A DNA stretch of 64,000 bases, taken from positions 1-64,000 of the forward strand of contig NZ_MDVX01000012.1 in the NCBI RefSeq assembly GCF_001719615.1, read 5' to 3'. The translations under genes and the position numbers were made by a program. The stretch is from Neptunicoccus sediminis. GTDB lineage: Bacteria; Pseudomonadota; Alphaproteobacteria; Rhodobacterales; Rhodobacteraceae. The notes under the pieces were generated by a model that was not told the DNA's origin, ran no database searches, and saw only the letters and a list, made by a program, of their open reading frames with translations. This document shows, in pieces, positions 35,872 through 44,613 of this stretch (positions are counted from its first letter, which is position 1; each line of letters begins with the position of its first letter).

Positions 35872-37098
35872 ATGGACGCTTCAAGACGCAAGTTTCTGGC
35901 ACAAACCCTCGCCCTTGGGTGTTCGGCTGCGGCCAGCCCGCTGGTTACGCCTGTGACCTTCGCTTCGATTCCGTCTGACAACCGACTGGTAGTCATCGTG
36001 CTGCGCGGGGCGATGGACGGGCTCGACATCTGTGCGCCCCTTGGCGATCCCCTGTTCACACAGTACCGCCCCGGCCTGACCAAGCGAGAGTTCCGCGATC
36101 TGGACGGGTATTTCGCGCTGAATGAAAACCTTGCCGATCTGATGCCGCTTTGGAAAGCGGGGGAACTGGGCTTTGTGCAGGCCGTGTCAACGCCTTACCG
36201 CGACAAGCGCAGCCATTTTGACGGGCAGGACCTGCTAGAGGCGGGACTGGCGGAAACAGGCGGCAATGTGCGGGAAAGTGGCTGGATCAACCGGATGCTC
36301 TCGCTTATTCCGGGCGCGGAACAGGACAGCGCCTTTTCTGTCGGGCGCGAAAGCATGCTGATCCTGCGGGGCGATTTTCCGGTAACAAGCTGGGCACCGG
36401 AAAGCCGTGTGGATATGTCCCCCCACGGGCAGCTGTTGCTTGATGCCATCTATGCCAAAGACCCGTTGTTCGCACAGGCCGGACAGACGGCGCTGACACT
36501 GGCGGCACAATTGTCGATGGCGCAGATGGAAGGCGATGCAGAGGACGAGGACGGCGAGATGATGGCCGAAATGCTCAAGAGCATGAAATCCTCACAGGCG
36601 GCACAACAGGCCAGCGGTCTCGCGGCCTTCGCAGCAGAACGTCTGAAAGAGGACACCCGTTTTGCAACGTTTTCCATCGGTGGCTGGGATACCCATTTGC
36701 GGCAGGATCGTTCGATCCGCAATGCGTCCAAGGAGTTACAGGCCGCATTGCTGACCCTGCATGAACAGCTCGGTCCGGTTTGGGACAAAACCTGCGTGCT
36801 GTGCCTGACTGAGTTTGGCCGCACCGTGCGGGAAAACGGCTCAGGCGGGACCGATCACGGCACAGGCGGAGCGATGATTATGGCGGGTGGCGCGATCAAG
36901 GGACGCAAGGTCTACGGCGACTGGCCGGGGCTGGAGGATGCCGCCCTGTACGAGCAGCGCGACCTGATGCCCACCGCCGACCTGCGCCGCTACGCCGGAT
37001 GGGCTGCCCATGACCTGTTCGGCCTCTCTGTGGCGCAAATCGAAAGCACTGTCTTCCCCGGCGTGGACATGTTCCAGAACCCCGGCTTCCTGCGCTAA
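35872..37098 (+). CDS. DUF1501 family Tat-exported protein
   Basis: The 408-residue protein starts with a twin-arginine signal (SRRKFLAQTLALG, cleavage near VTFA at about residue 29). The mature part has the alkaline-phosphatase-like DUF1501 fold features: LVVIVLRGAMDGLD, KRSHFDGQD, FSIGGWDTH near residue 265, LCLTEFGRTV, and GGTDHGTGGAMIMAGG. Those Asp/His/Glu positions suggest a metal site. Members are sulfatase- or phosphatase-like proteins of unknown substrate. An AGGAGATAGGCCG site precedes the ATG four bases after the DUF1800 stop, so the two genes form one transcription unit. Confidence 0.92.
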   Translation: MDASRRKFLAQTLALGCSAAASPLVTPVTFASIPSDNRLVVIVLRGAMDGLDICAPLGDPLFTQYRPGLTKREFRDLDGYFALNENLADLMPLWKAGELGFVQAVSTPYRDKRSHFDGQDLLEAGLAETGGNVRESGWINRMLSLIPGAEQDSAFSVGRESMLILRGDFPVTSWAPESRVDMSPHGQLLLDAIYAKDPLFAQAGQTALTLAAQLSMAQMEGDAEDEDGEMMAEMLKSMKSSQAAQQASGLAAFAAERLKEDTRFATFSIGGWDTHLRQDRSIRNASKELQAALLTLHEQLGPVWDKTCVLCLTEFGRTVRENGSGGTDHGTGGAMIMAGGAIKGRKVYGDWPGLEDAALYEQRDLMPTADLRRYAGWAAHDLFGLSVAQIESTVFPGVDMFQNPGFLR

Positions 37099-37184
37099 CC
37101 AGCAAAATCACCGGCCCATATGGACATTTCCGCAGGCGTGTTTATGTGAATTGTCAGGATTTACTTGGGAAAAGGTGACGGGGC

Positions 37185-37904
37185 ATGGGCAAACCTGTGG
37201 GTTTTGAGGTCAAAGACTGGGTCGCGCCGCCCCGTCCGCAGGATGCACCGATGGAAGGGCGCTATGCCCGTCTGGAACGTATCAACGCCGAAGCCCATAG
37301 CGGTGATCTGTTCAAAGCCAATTCCGAAGACGCTTCGGACGGGATCTGGGATTATTTGCCCTATGGTCCGTATCACGCGCAGGCCACCTATCACAAATGG
37401 CTGCGCGACATGGCGCAACAGGATGATCCCTGTTTTTTTGCCATTAAGAATAAGGAACTGGGCCGTTTCTGCGGTGTAGCCTCTTACCTGCGCATTGACC
37501 CGACGGCCGGTTCGATCGAGGTTGGCCACATCAATTTTGCCCCCGCCCTGCAACGGACCCGTGCTGCGACCGAAGCGATGTATCTGATGATGAAATGGGC
37601 CTTTGAAGCGGGGTATCGCCGCTATGAATGGAAATGCGATGCGCTGAACAGCGGTTCCCGCCGCGCCGCCCAGCGTCTGGGGCTGTCCTACGAAGGTGTG
37701 TTCCGTCAGGCCACCATGTATAAGGGCCGCAACCGCGACACCGCATGGTTCGCAGCCATTGACAAGGAATGGCCCGCACTGGAAGCGGCGTTTCAGGCAT
37801 GGCTCGACCCGTCCAATTTTACCGCAGAGGGGCGGCAGATCGACTCGCTCGGCAATCTTACCGCCCTTGTGCGTGTCGCCTCCGATCCAACACTGGAGCC
37901 TTAA
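37185..37904 (+). CDS. GNAT family N-acetyltransferase (RimJ/RimL-like)
   Basis: The 239-residue protein has a GNAT fold over residues ~22-195, of the RimJ/RimL-like type with the sequence YARLERIN at the first strand and acetyl-CoA-binding strand/loop near IEVGHINFAPALQRTRAATEAMYLMMKWAF. The C-terminal strand NSGSRRAAQRLGLSYEG is characteristic. It would transfer acetyl to an amine, either a protein N-terminus or a small molecule. The ATG at 37185 follows AAAAGGTGACGGGGC. The nitroreductase-like gene starts one base after its stop, so it heads a three-gene operon. Confidence 0.9.
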   Translation: MGKPVGFEVKDWVAPPRPQDAPMEGRYARLERINAEAHSGDLFKANSEDASDGIWDYLPYGPYHAQATYHKWLRDMAQQDDPCFFAIKNKELGRFCGVASYLRIDPTAGSIEVGHINFAPALQRTRAATEAMYLMMKWAFEAGYRRYEWKCDALNSGSRRAAQRLGLSYEGVFRQATMYKGRNRDTAWFAAIDKEWPALEAAFQAWLDPSNFTAEGRQIDSLGNLTALVRVASDPTLEP

Positions 37905-37905
37905 T

Positions 37906-38484
37906 ATGCCTAAGAAAAATGTACAGGCGTTGCAGTTCATGCTGTCGCGCCGCTCGACCTCTCATAAAACCCTGACCCATCCGGTACCCGACCGCGATGA
38001 GGTGGAAACCATCCTTACCGCAGGCGCCCGCGTGCCCGATCACAAAATGCTGGAGCCTTTCCGCTTTGTGGTGTTGCAGGATGCCGCCCTGAGCCGTCTT
38101 GGAGCAGCAGTGCAGGGGTATGGTGAAACCACAGGCATCCCTCAGGACAAGATCGACAAGGCCGTGTTCAACTTTGCCAATGCGCCTTTTGGCATTGCGG
38201 TGGTGGCGAGCCTGAAGCCGAATGAAGCGATCCCCGAAGTGGAGCAAACCCTTGCCGTCGGCGCCTGCTGTCTCAGCGTGCTGAACGCAGCACTTGCCAG
38301 CGGTTGGGGCGCGAACTGGATCACCGGCTGGGCAGCGTTCGATCACCCGTTCCTTCAGGCCAACATGGGGTTGGACACCGGAGAATACGTCGCCGGATTT
38401 ATCTTCATCGGAACACCGAAATCCGAACCAAGCGACCGCAAACGCCCGGATCTCGATGCGATCACAACTTGGGTAGAGACATGA
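37906..38484 (+). CDS. Nitroreductase family protein
   Basis: A 192-residue FMN-dependent reductase of the short nitroreductase family. It shows the FMN-binding RRSTSHKTL near residue 14, ARVPDHKMLEPFRFVVLQD near 42, and a GWGANWITGW segment near 130. Such enzymes reduce nitro compounds, quinones or enones with NAD(P)H, usually as dimers. The ATG at 37906 is one base after the stop of the acetyltransferase gene, with TGGAGCC upstream. It overlaps the next gene by four bases (ATGA), so all three are co-transcribed. Confidence 0.9.
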   Translation: MPKKNVQALQFMLSRRSTSHKTLTHPVPDRDEVETILTAGARVPDHKMLEPFRFVVLQDAALSRLGAAVQGYGETTGIPQDKIDKAVFNFANAPFGIAVVASLKPNEAIPEVEQTLAVGACCLSVLNAALASGWGANWITGWAAFDHPFLQANMGLDTGEYVAGFIFIGTPKSEPSDRKRPDLDAITTWVET

Positions 38485-39173
38485 TTTTCGACGATTTCGC
38501 CAAGGCGCTGGGGCAGATCGGGGACCCGAAATTTCGCAGCGTCCTGCTGCGCGGCATCGGTCTGACGGTTTTGCTGCTGGCCGGTGTGACAACGGGTGTG
38601 CAATTCCTGTTGCCAGAGAGCGTCAGCCTGCCGTGGTTTGGTGAAATCGGCTGGCTGTCTACCTTGCTGTCCGGCTTTGTGCTGGTGGCAATGATCGGCC
38701 TGTCGGTCATCCTGATGGTGCCGGTCGCCTCTTTGTTCACCGGCTTCTTTCTCGATCAGGTGATGGATGCCGTGGAGGCTAAACATTTTCCCGCACTGGA
38801 ACCCGCCAGTTCCGTCTCTTTTACGGAAACTTTGATGGATGCGCTCGGCTTTTTCGGCTTGCTGGTGGTTGTGAACCTGCTGGCGCTGGTCATTTACCTG
38901 CTGTCCACGCTGGCCGCTCCGCTGGTGTTCTGGGCGGTGAACGGCGTGATGCTGGGGCGGGAGTATTTCCAGATGGTCGCCATGCGACGGCTCGGGCGGG
39001 CAGGGGCCAAACAACTGCGGGCGCGCCATCGCGGGCAGATCTGGCTGGCCGGAGCGCTGATGGCCATTCCCCTGACCGTGCCGATTGTCAATCTGGTCAT
39101 TCCGGTTCTGGGGGTCGCCACCTTTACCCATCTGTTCCACAGGGTCAATAAAACCGGCAAACCGGTGCTCTGA
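38481..39173 (+). CDS. EI24/CysZ-like membrane protein
   Basis: The 230-residue protein has four to six hydrophobic segments and the EI24 (PF07264-type) family layout: an N-terminal amphipathic stretch (MIFDDFAKALGQIGDPKFRSVLLRGIGL), paired helices near 25-45 and 60-90, a cytoplasmic part, and GREYFQMVAMRRLG near 160. CysZ members in gammaproteobacteria import sulfate; alphaproteobacterial relatives are uncharacterised. Translation is coupled to the nitroreductase gene through an ATGA overlap. A bidirectional terminator follows. Confidence 0.82.
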   Translation: MIFDDFAKALGQIGDPKFRSVLLRGIGLTVLLLAGVTTGVQFLLPESVSLPWFGEIGWLSTLLSGFVLVAMIGLSVILMVPVASLFTGFFLDQVMDAVEAKHFPALEPASSVSFTETLMDALGFFGLLVVVNLLALVIYLLSTLAAPLVFWAVNGVMLGREYFQMVAMRRLGRAGAKQLRARHRGQIWLAGALMAIPLTVPIVNLVIPVLGVATFTHLFHRVNKTGKPVL

Positions 39174-39178
39174 AACGC

Positions 39179-39212
39179 AAAAAGCCGGACCTTGAACAGT
39201 CCGGCTTTCTTC
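39179..39212. terminator. Bidirectional intrinsic terminator
   Basis: A 10-bp stem (39181-39190 with 39199-39208) has an A-run on the left and a T-rich tail on the right. It separates the EI24-like gene from the convergent DUF2158 gene. Confidence 0.82.
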
Positions 39213-39219
39213 TGGCGTA

Positions 39220-39239
39220 AAATATCCCCGCCGGAGGCT
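39220..39239 (-). repeat. Short dispersed intergenic motif, copy 2
   Basis: This is an exact 20-base match, on the minus strand, of the motif at 25705-25724. It lies between a terminator and the stop of the DUF2158 gene. Confidence 0.6.
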
Positions 39240-39278
39240 GTAAAACTTTTACAGCGCCCCGACAGAGGATCTAAGGTC

Positions 39279-39608
39279 TTAGTCCTTGCGGAAGTGGGAT
39301 TTTTCACGGGGTTTGCCGTGCCAGCCGGTTTTCCCGCGATCAGCACCCCGATCACCACCGCGGTCGCCGCCACGATCCCCACCACGATCACCACCGCGGC
39401 CACCCTTGTCGAAGGGACGTTTGCCGCCACGGTCGTCGCCCTCGCGGGTTTCCCATTTTTTCAGCAGGATGTTGTCAAAGGTATCGCGATGGATCACACC
39501 TTCGTTACACCAGACGAGTGAGACGGCATCCCCGTCCACAGCTTCCACCGCCATACGGGGGGAGCCGGAAATAAGTGCGGCCAAATCGCCGGGTTTCAGA
39601 GTAGGCAT
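39279..39608 (-). CDS. DUF2158 (YodC-like) protein with Arg/Gly-rich tail
   Basis: The 109-residue protein has a small SH3-like DUF2158 domain in residues ~1-52 (LKPGDLAALISGSPRMAVEAVDG, then VSLVWCNEG...RDTFDNILLKKW) and a low-complexity basic tail. The tail holds about five GGDR or GADR units (residues 71-92) and ends in a basic segment. Such RGG-like tails often bind RNA. The tail DNA is a tandem 12-bp repeat (39333-39398). The start ATG has AAGGAGCGATCTGTT. The function of DUF2158 is unknown. Confidence 0.8.
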   Translation of the reverse strand: MPTLKPGDLAALISGSPRMAVEAVDGDAVSLVWCNEGVIHRDTFDNILLKKWETREGDDRGGKRPFDKGGRGGDRGGDRGGDRGGDRGADRGKTGWHGKPREKSHFRKD

Positions 39609-39678
39609 AACAGATCGCTCCTTGGATCAGCAAAGTTCAAGACGCCGCTGTAGTGGGAAACCGGCGTCTTGGAAAGGG

Positions 39679-40605
39679 TTATTCGTCCAGATGGGCATCA
39701 ATTTCCAGCCAGACCTGCTTTAATACATGGGGTTCTTCCATCAGAACTTCATGTTGTGCGCCTTCCAGTTCCACCAGTTGGCCGTTGGGCCATTTGCCCA
39801 TGACCTTGCGGATCGCGTCTTTGGATACGATGGATTCCTTGCTGCCCAGAAAACACAGACAGTCATGGGGGGGCGGTGCGGCTGCGATCAGGGCGCGGGT
39901 TTCCCGTTTGGCGCGGTTCAGCCAGTGAACGGACGGTCCCCCGAGACCCATTTCGGGATGCTGCGCGATGTGACTTTGCATGACTTTGTAGCTGGCTTCG
40001 TCATTGGTCAGGGCGTTGCCCTCAAACGGTTGCTCCTGCACGTAATTCGTCGGCCCGCCTGTGGGCACAAAGCGCTGTCCCAATCCAATGCCCGGCCCGA
40101 AGGTGGAAACGATCCACGCCGGCACCCGCATGTGGGAGGCAACATAAATGTCCCACATTGGCGCACTGAAGATCGCCTTTTCGACAGGCAGTCCGTCCAG
40201 CAGGGCACGCAGGCCGATGGCCCCGCCCATAGAGTGGGCAATCATCGCATAAGGATCGGGCAGGCCCGTATCGCGCACCGTGGCGAGAACTTCGGCCACA
40301 TCAAGCTGGTAGTCGCTGAATTCCTTCACCCAACCCATAGGCGGGTGCACGGGGTGGCGGTCCGACAGGCCCTGACCGCGCCAGTCCACCACAGCCACAC
40401 TATAGCCGCGATCCAGCAGGCGGTCCGTCACATCGCCATATTTTTCGATAAATTCCGTGCGGCCCGGAAACACCAGAACCGTTTTGTCGCCGCTGCCCTG
40501 CCAGACCGCGACGCGGATGCGGGTTCCGTCCGCGCAGCTTCGCCAATAGGCTTTGCCGCCTTCGGGCATGCGCTCCAGATCGGTGTGCAGCTCTGCGGTG
40601 TCCAT
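39679..40605 (-). CDS. Alpha/beta hydrolase, lysophospholipase-like
   Basis: The 308-residue serine hydrolase resembles lysophospholipase L2/monoglyceride lipase. The alpha/beta fold core starts near TVLVFPGRTEFIEKYGD, with GQGLSDR, the nucleophile elbow AHSMGG near residue 125, and the C-terminal His in EGAQHEVLME. It probably cleaves acyl esters of membrane lipids or small esters. Two ATGs are possible: 40605 (MDTAEL) has a GAGGAT site and is chosen; 40632 would add nine residues without a ribosome site. It lies 70 bases upstream of the DUF2158 gene's ATG position on the same strand. Confidence 0.87.
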   Translation of the reverse strand: MDTAELHTDLERMPEGGKAYWRSCADGTRIRVAVWQGSGDKTVLVFPGRTEFIEKYGDVTDRLLDRGYSVAVVDWRGQGLSDRHPVHPPMGWVKEFSDYQLDVAEVLATVRDTGLPDPYAMIAHSMGGAIGLRALLDGLPVEKAIFSAPMWDIYVASHMRVPAWIVSTFGPGIGLGQRFVPTGGPTNYVQEQPFEGNALTNDEASYKVMQSHIAQHPEMGLGGPSVHWLNRAKRETRALIAAAPPPHDCLCFLGSKESIVSKDAIRKVMGKWPNGQLVELEGAQHEVLMEEPHVLKQVWLEIDAHLDE

Positions 40606-40687
40606 AGGTGCAATATCCTCGTCATGGGGCAATTCGGCGTACCGGTCGGCTGGAAAGGGTCGCCACAGGGATGGCGACCCTACCGGA

Positions 40688-40978
40688 TCACGCCAGCAAA
40701 GCGCCCAGTTTCATGGCAACGCCCATGTCTCCATCCACCGCCAGTTTGCCGGTCATGAAAGCAGAGGTCGGGTTCACATCACCGTCCATCATGCCGACGA
40801 AGGTTTCAGCGTCAGCGGTCAGGGTGCAGTCTGTTTCTTCATCTCCGGCCCGTGCGCCATTTGAGTCCACAACCAGCGAGCCTTCGCCGGTGATTTCCAC
40901 TTTGACCGATCCGTCAAAGCCGTCATCGCCAAGTTTCGCGTTCAGCGCTTCGACCGCCTGGTTGATTACATCGCTCAT
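40688..40978 (-). CDS. SCP2 sterol-binding domain protein
   Basis: The 96-residue protein is a single SCP2 domain: FDGSVKVEITGEGSLVVDSNG, the strand CTLTADAETFVGMMDGDVNPTSAFMTGKLAVDGDMGVAMKLG. The family binds hydrophobic ligands such as sterols or acyl-CoAs in a small hydrophobic cavity and often acts as a lipid carrier in bacteria. It starts at ATG 40978 with AAAGGATC upstream. It lies upstream of the hydrolase gene on the same strand (82 bases apart), which could make a small lipid-handling operon. Confidence 0.9.
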   Translation of the reverse strand: MSDVINQAVEALNAKLGDDGFDGSVKVEITGEGSLVVDSNGARAGDEETDCTLTADAETFVGMMDGDVNPTSAFMTGKLAVDGDMGVAMKLGALLA

Positions 40979-41052
40979 GTTTGATCCTTTCGGGTTCCAA
41001 TTTTCAGGTTTTGACCTAGATTAATCTGCAGAACCAAACATGGTGACTTTTT

Positions 41053-41619
41053 ATGAAAACTGCAAACCGTGCCGTGGCGTTAATCTATGCGATCCCAATT
41101 GCCTTTGGACTGCAATTTGCCGCAACTTTAACGATAGCGCAAACCGAAACTTTAGACGGTTTGTTTCAACAGCTAAAGACCGCCGAGCCAGAGGAAGTGC
41201 CTGCCATTGAGAGGCAGATCTTTCAGGCGTGGTCGAAATCAGGCTCCGCCGCGATGGACCTGCTGCTGGAGCGGGGCCGGTCAGAGCTCCGGGAGGGCAA
41301 TTTTGATGCGGCGATCATGCATTTCTCGGCGCTGATTGACCATGCGCCCGATTTCGCAGAGGGCTGGAATGCGCGGGCCACGGCGTGGTTTGCCAAAGAC
41401 CGCTACGGCCTGTCGATTGTGGACATCCGCCAGACCCTGTTGCTTGAACCCCGCCATTTTCGCGCCCTGACCGGACTCGCGCTGATCTTAGAGCGGCTGG
41501 AACGTCCCGAAGATGCTTTGCAGGTTTACCAGCAGGTTGAAGAGATCCACCCCCACCGCCCCGAAGTGAAGCTGGCCATCGAGCGGCTGAGCGCCGAGTT
41601 GGAAGGGGTGCCGCTGTAG
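41053..41619 (+). CDS. Secreted tetratricopeptide-repeat protein
   Basis: The 188-residue protein has a signal peptide (MKTANRAVALIYAIPIAFGLQFAATLTIAQ, cleavage near residue 30) and then two to three TPR units between ~75 and ~185 (DLLLERGRSELREGNFDAAIMHFSALID, WNARATAWFAKDRYGLSIVDI, LTGLALILERLERPEDALQVYQQV). It is probably a periplasmic scaffold. I do not recognise a specific role. A short intergenic interval (125 bases) separates it from the helicase gene. Confidence 0.85.
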   Translation: MKTANRAVALIYAIPIAFGLQFAATLTIAQTETLDGLFQQLKTAEPEEVPAIERQIFQAWSKSGSAAMDLLLERGRSELREGNFDAAIMHFSALIDHAPDFAEGWNARATAWFAKDRYGLSIVDIRQTLLLEPRHFRALTGLALILERLERPEDALQVYQQVEEIHPHRPEVKLAIERLSAELEGVPL

Positions 41620-41633
41620 CCCGCAATGCCATC

Positions 41634-41656
41634 TGAGTATTTTTGGAACATTGAAG
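41634..41656. repeat. Possible degenerate intergenic motif
   Basis: TGAGTATTTTTGGAACATTGAAG just before the helicase gene resembles AT-rich tails of intergenic motifs I recall from roseobacter genomes. It is a single copy here and therefore weak. Confidence 0.2.
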
Positions 41657-41744
41657 CCGGTTTGGGCTCGCTATTGCTCTGTGGTTGAGGCGGGAGCGTG
41701 TTTCGGTGTAGAGGTGCCTCTCGAGAAGCTGGAAGCCGTTTATC

Positions 41745-44603
41745 ATGACCAATTTGCCTGCGCGCGTTTGTGCGGTTCTGGGGCCCACCAACACCGGAAA
41801 GACCCATTACGCGATCGAGCGTATGCTGGCGCATCGAACGGGTGTAATCGGCCTGCCTTTGCGTCTGCTGGCGCGAGAGGTTTACGACAAGATCGTCGCG
41901 CTGCGCGGTCCGTCTGTGGTGGCGCTGGTGACAGGGGAAGAGCGGATCGTGCCGCCCCGTGCCGCCTATTGGGTCTGCACGGTCGAGGCAATGCCGCAGG
42001 GGATCGGTCCAGATTTCGTTGCAATTGACGAAGTGCAACTGTGTGCCGATCCGGAACGGGGGCATGTGTTTACCGACCGCCTGCTGCATATGCGGGGCGG
42101 TCGCGAGACGTTGTTTCTGGGGGCGGAAACCATGCGCGGTGTGATCGCGCAACTGGTGCCCAAAGCGGAGTTCATGCGTCGTGAGCGGTTTTCCCAGCTG
42201 AGCTACACAGGTCCGAAAAAGACAAGCCGGATGCCCGAACGCTCTGCAATCGTCGGGTTTTCGGTTGACAATGTCTATGCCATTGCCGAACTGCTGCGCC
42301 GCCAGAAAGGGGGGGCGGCTGTGGTGATGGGGGCGCTTTCGCCACGGACGCGGAATGCACAGGTAGAGATGTACCAGAATGGTGACGTTGAATATCTGGT
42401 GGCCACAGATGCTATTGGCATGGGGCTTAATCTGGATGTGAACCATGTGGCGTTTTCCAGCCTGACCAAATTTGACGGGCGCAAGATGCGTCACCTGATG
42501 CCAAACGAGTTAAGCCAGATCGCGGGACGGGCAGGGCGTCACACGAACAACGGGACGTTTGGTGTTACAGGGGAGGCGCCGCCGCTGGACCCCGAGGTGG
42601 TTGAAGCGATTGAAAGCCACCGCTTTACCCCGATCAAAAAGCTGCAATGGCGCAACAACCGGCTGGAGTTCGGTACGCTTGACGCCTTGTTGAACTCGCT
42701 ATCTGCCCCGTCGGGCGAAATGCAACTGGCCCGCACGCGGGACGCGGACGATCACCGCACCCTGCAGGCATTGAGTCAGATACCGGAGGTGGCGGCACGC
42801 GCGCGTACCCCTGCGGCTGTGCGCCTGTTGTGGGATGTCTGCCAGATACCGGACTTCCGGCAGGTCTCTTTCAACGAGCACAACGCCATCGTGCAGCGGA
42901 TTTTCGAGTTCCTGCATCAGGACGGGCAGATTAGCCAGGGGTGGTTGCAGGACCGCGTTGCTCGGATCGACAAACCCGCCGGAGACATTGATGCCCTGTC
43001 CAAAAGACTGGCATATATCCGCACATGGACCTATGTAGCCCAACGAAAGGGCTGGGTTCAGGATGAAAACTATTGGCGCGGCGAAACCCGTGCAGTAGAA
43101 GATCGCCTATCAGATGCGCTGCATGGCGCGTTAACACAGAGATTTGTCGACCGGCGCACCAGCGTTTTGATGCGGCGGTTGAAGCAGAAGGAGAGCCTTG
43201 TGGCTGAAGTGAACGACAAGGGTGAAGTGACCGTAGAGGGGCAGTTTGCCGGTAAATTGACAGGTTTCAGGTTCCAACTGGACCCCAAAGCAACCGGTGA
43301 AGAGGCAAAGACACTGCGCTCTGCGGCATTGCAGGCATTGCAGCCACAATTCAAGCTGATGTCAGACCGGTTTTACAATGCGCCGGACACAGAGTTCGAC
43401 TTTACCGAGCAAGGCGGCCTGATGTGGGGCGAATACGCGGTGGGCAAACTGGTTGCCGGCGGCGATGCGCTGTCCCCGATTGTCGAACCCTTTGTAGATG
43501 AAGAAGCCGGTGCGGAAGTTGCAGAAAAGCTGCGCCGCCGGTTGAGCCACTTTATCAACCGCAAGATCGAGGCGGTTTTCGAGCCGCTGATCGCATTGAA
43601 GAACGATGAGACCGTCACAGGGCTGGCCCGCGGGGTTGCCTTCCGTCTGGTGGAATCGCTCGGGGTTATCCCCCGTTCGGTGATTGCGGACGATGTGAAG
43701 GCACTGGATCAGGACGCACGGGGCCTGCTGCGCAAACACGGTATCCGTTTTGGCCAGTTTACCATCTTTCAGCACCTGATGCTGAAACCCGCGCCGACCC
43801 GTCTGCGTCTGGTGTTGTGGTCCTTGCAGGAAGGCCTGTCCGAATTTCCGGAGGCACCGCCCCCCGGTCTGGTGACAATTCCGGCCGTTCCGGATGCGCC
43901 GAAGGGCTATTATCCCCGTGCGGGCTATCGTCTTGCGGGCGAACGGGCGATTCGCATTGATATGCTGGAGCGTCTGGCGGATATGCTGCGGGCTGTGGAC
44001 ACCCGTGGCGGGTTTGAGGCGACAGCGGATATGTTGTCGATCACCGGCATGACGCTGGAACAATTCGCGGATCTTATGGGTGGTCTCGGCTACGCAGGAG
44101 AGCGGGGCGAGCGGGCCAAGGTGAAAGCTGTCGAGCCGGCGCAAAAAGCTGCTGCACCTGCGGAGGCAGCACAAGAGGCCGCTGCACCTGCGGAGGCAGC
44201 GCCGGAAACTGCACCTGCGGATGTGGCAGAGTCCACAGCGACAGAGGTTGCCCCCGAAGCAGCGGCCGAGGTCGCGCCTGCCGCGTCGGGCGAAACGGCT
44301 GAGGCTGAGCCTGAAACCAGCACTGACGCCAGCGCGGACGCTAGTGCAGAGGCAGAAGCCGCAGAGATGGAGGTGTTCTACACCTTCCGCTGGGTGCCCA
44401 AAAAACGCCCCGCCGATCAGGGCCGTGCGCGTAACGCCGGGCCCAAAGGCAAAGGGCAGGGCAAGGGTCAGCCCCGTGGTAATGCTAAGAAGCCGGAGCA
44501 TAAAGGCAAGCCACGCAGCGGCAAACCGGCCCCGAACAGGGACAAACCGATTGACCCTGACAACCCGTTTGCAGCCCTGATGGCGCTTAAGAACAAATCC
44601 TGA
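41745..44603 (+). CDS. SUV3-like DExH/D RNA helicase
   Basis: The 952-residue helicase has Walker A GPTNTGKT (13-20), DEVQ box (95-98), SAT-like and motif VI QIAGRAGRH (258-266), as in mitochondrial SUV3 helicases. A long alphaproteobacterial extension follows: a helical domain, an AspRS/S1-like region, then an Ala/Glu/Pro-rich linker (~805-880) with repeated DNA and a basic Lys/Gly-rich tail. SUV3 works with RNA exonucleases in mitochondrial RNA turnover; the bacterial protein is poorly studied. It is followed after 10 bases by an S4 RNA-binding gene, supporting an RNA role. The ATG at 41745 is the family start. Confidence 0.9.
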   Translation: MTNLPARVCAVLGPTNTGKTHYAIERMLAHRTGVIGLPLRLLAREVYDKIVALRGPSVVALVTGEERIVPPRAAYWVCTVEAMPQGIGPDFVAIDEVQLCADPERGHVFTDRLLHMRGGRETLFLGAETMRGVIAQLVPKAEFMRRERFSQLSYTGPKKTSRMPERSAIVGFSVDNVYAIAELLRRQKGGAAVVMGALSPRTRNAQVEMYQNGDVEYLVATDAIGMGLNLDVNHVAFSSLTKFDGRKMRHLMPNELSQIAGRAGRHTNNGTFGVTGEAPPLDPEVVEAIESHRFTPIKKLQWRNNRLEFGTLDALLNSLSAPSGEMQLARTRDADDHRTLQALSQIPEVAARARTPAAVRLLWDVCQIPDFRQVSFNEHNAIVQRIFEFLHQDGQISQGWLQDRVARIDKPAGDIDALSKRLAYIRTWTYVAQRKGWVQDENYWRGETRAVEDRLSDALHGALTQRFVDRRTSVLMRRLKQKESLVAEVNDKGEVTVEGQFAGKLTGFRFQLDPKATGEEAKTLRSAALQALQPQFKLMSDRFYNAPDTEFDFTEQGGLMWGEYAVGKLVAGGDALSPIVEPFVDEEAGAEVAEKLRRRLSHFINRKIEAVFEPLIALKNDETVTGLARGVAFRLVESLGVIPRSVIADDVKALDQDARGLLRKHGIRFGQFTIFQHLMLKPAPTRLRLVLWSLQEGLSEFPEAPPPGLVTIPAVPDAPKGYYPRAGYRLAGERAIRIDMLERLADMLRAVDTRGGFEATADMLSITGMTLEQFADLMGGLGYAGERGERAKVKAVEPAQKAAAPAEAAQEAAAPAEAAPETAPADVAESTATEVAPEAAAEVAPAASGETAEAEPETSTDASADASAEAEAAEMEVFYTFRWVPKKRPADQGRARNAGPKGKGQGKGQPRGNAKKPEHKGKPRSGKPAPNRDKPIDPDNPFAALMALKNKS
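44151..44200 (+). repeat. Tandem repeat inside helicase linker
   Basis: A 20-base string (GCTGCACCTGCGGAGGCAGC) occurs at 44151-44170 and 44181-44200, 30 bases apart. It encodes AAAPAEA-type repeats of the Ala-rich linker and could slip in length between strains. Confidence 0.7.
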
Positions 44604-44613
44604 GCAGGCAGAG

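Noticed and set aside
39333-39398. Possible CRISPR-like array
   Set aside because: The 12-bp units have no spacers and encode the GGDR tail of a protein in frame.
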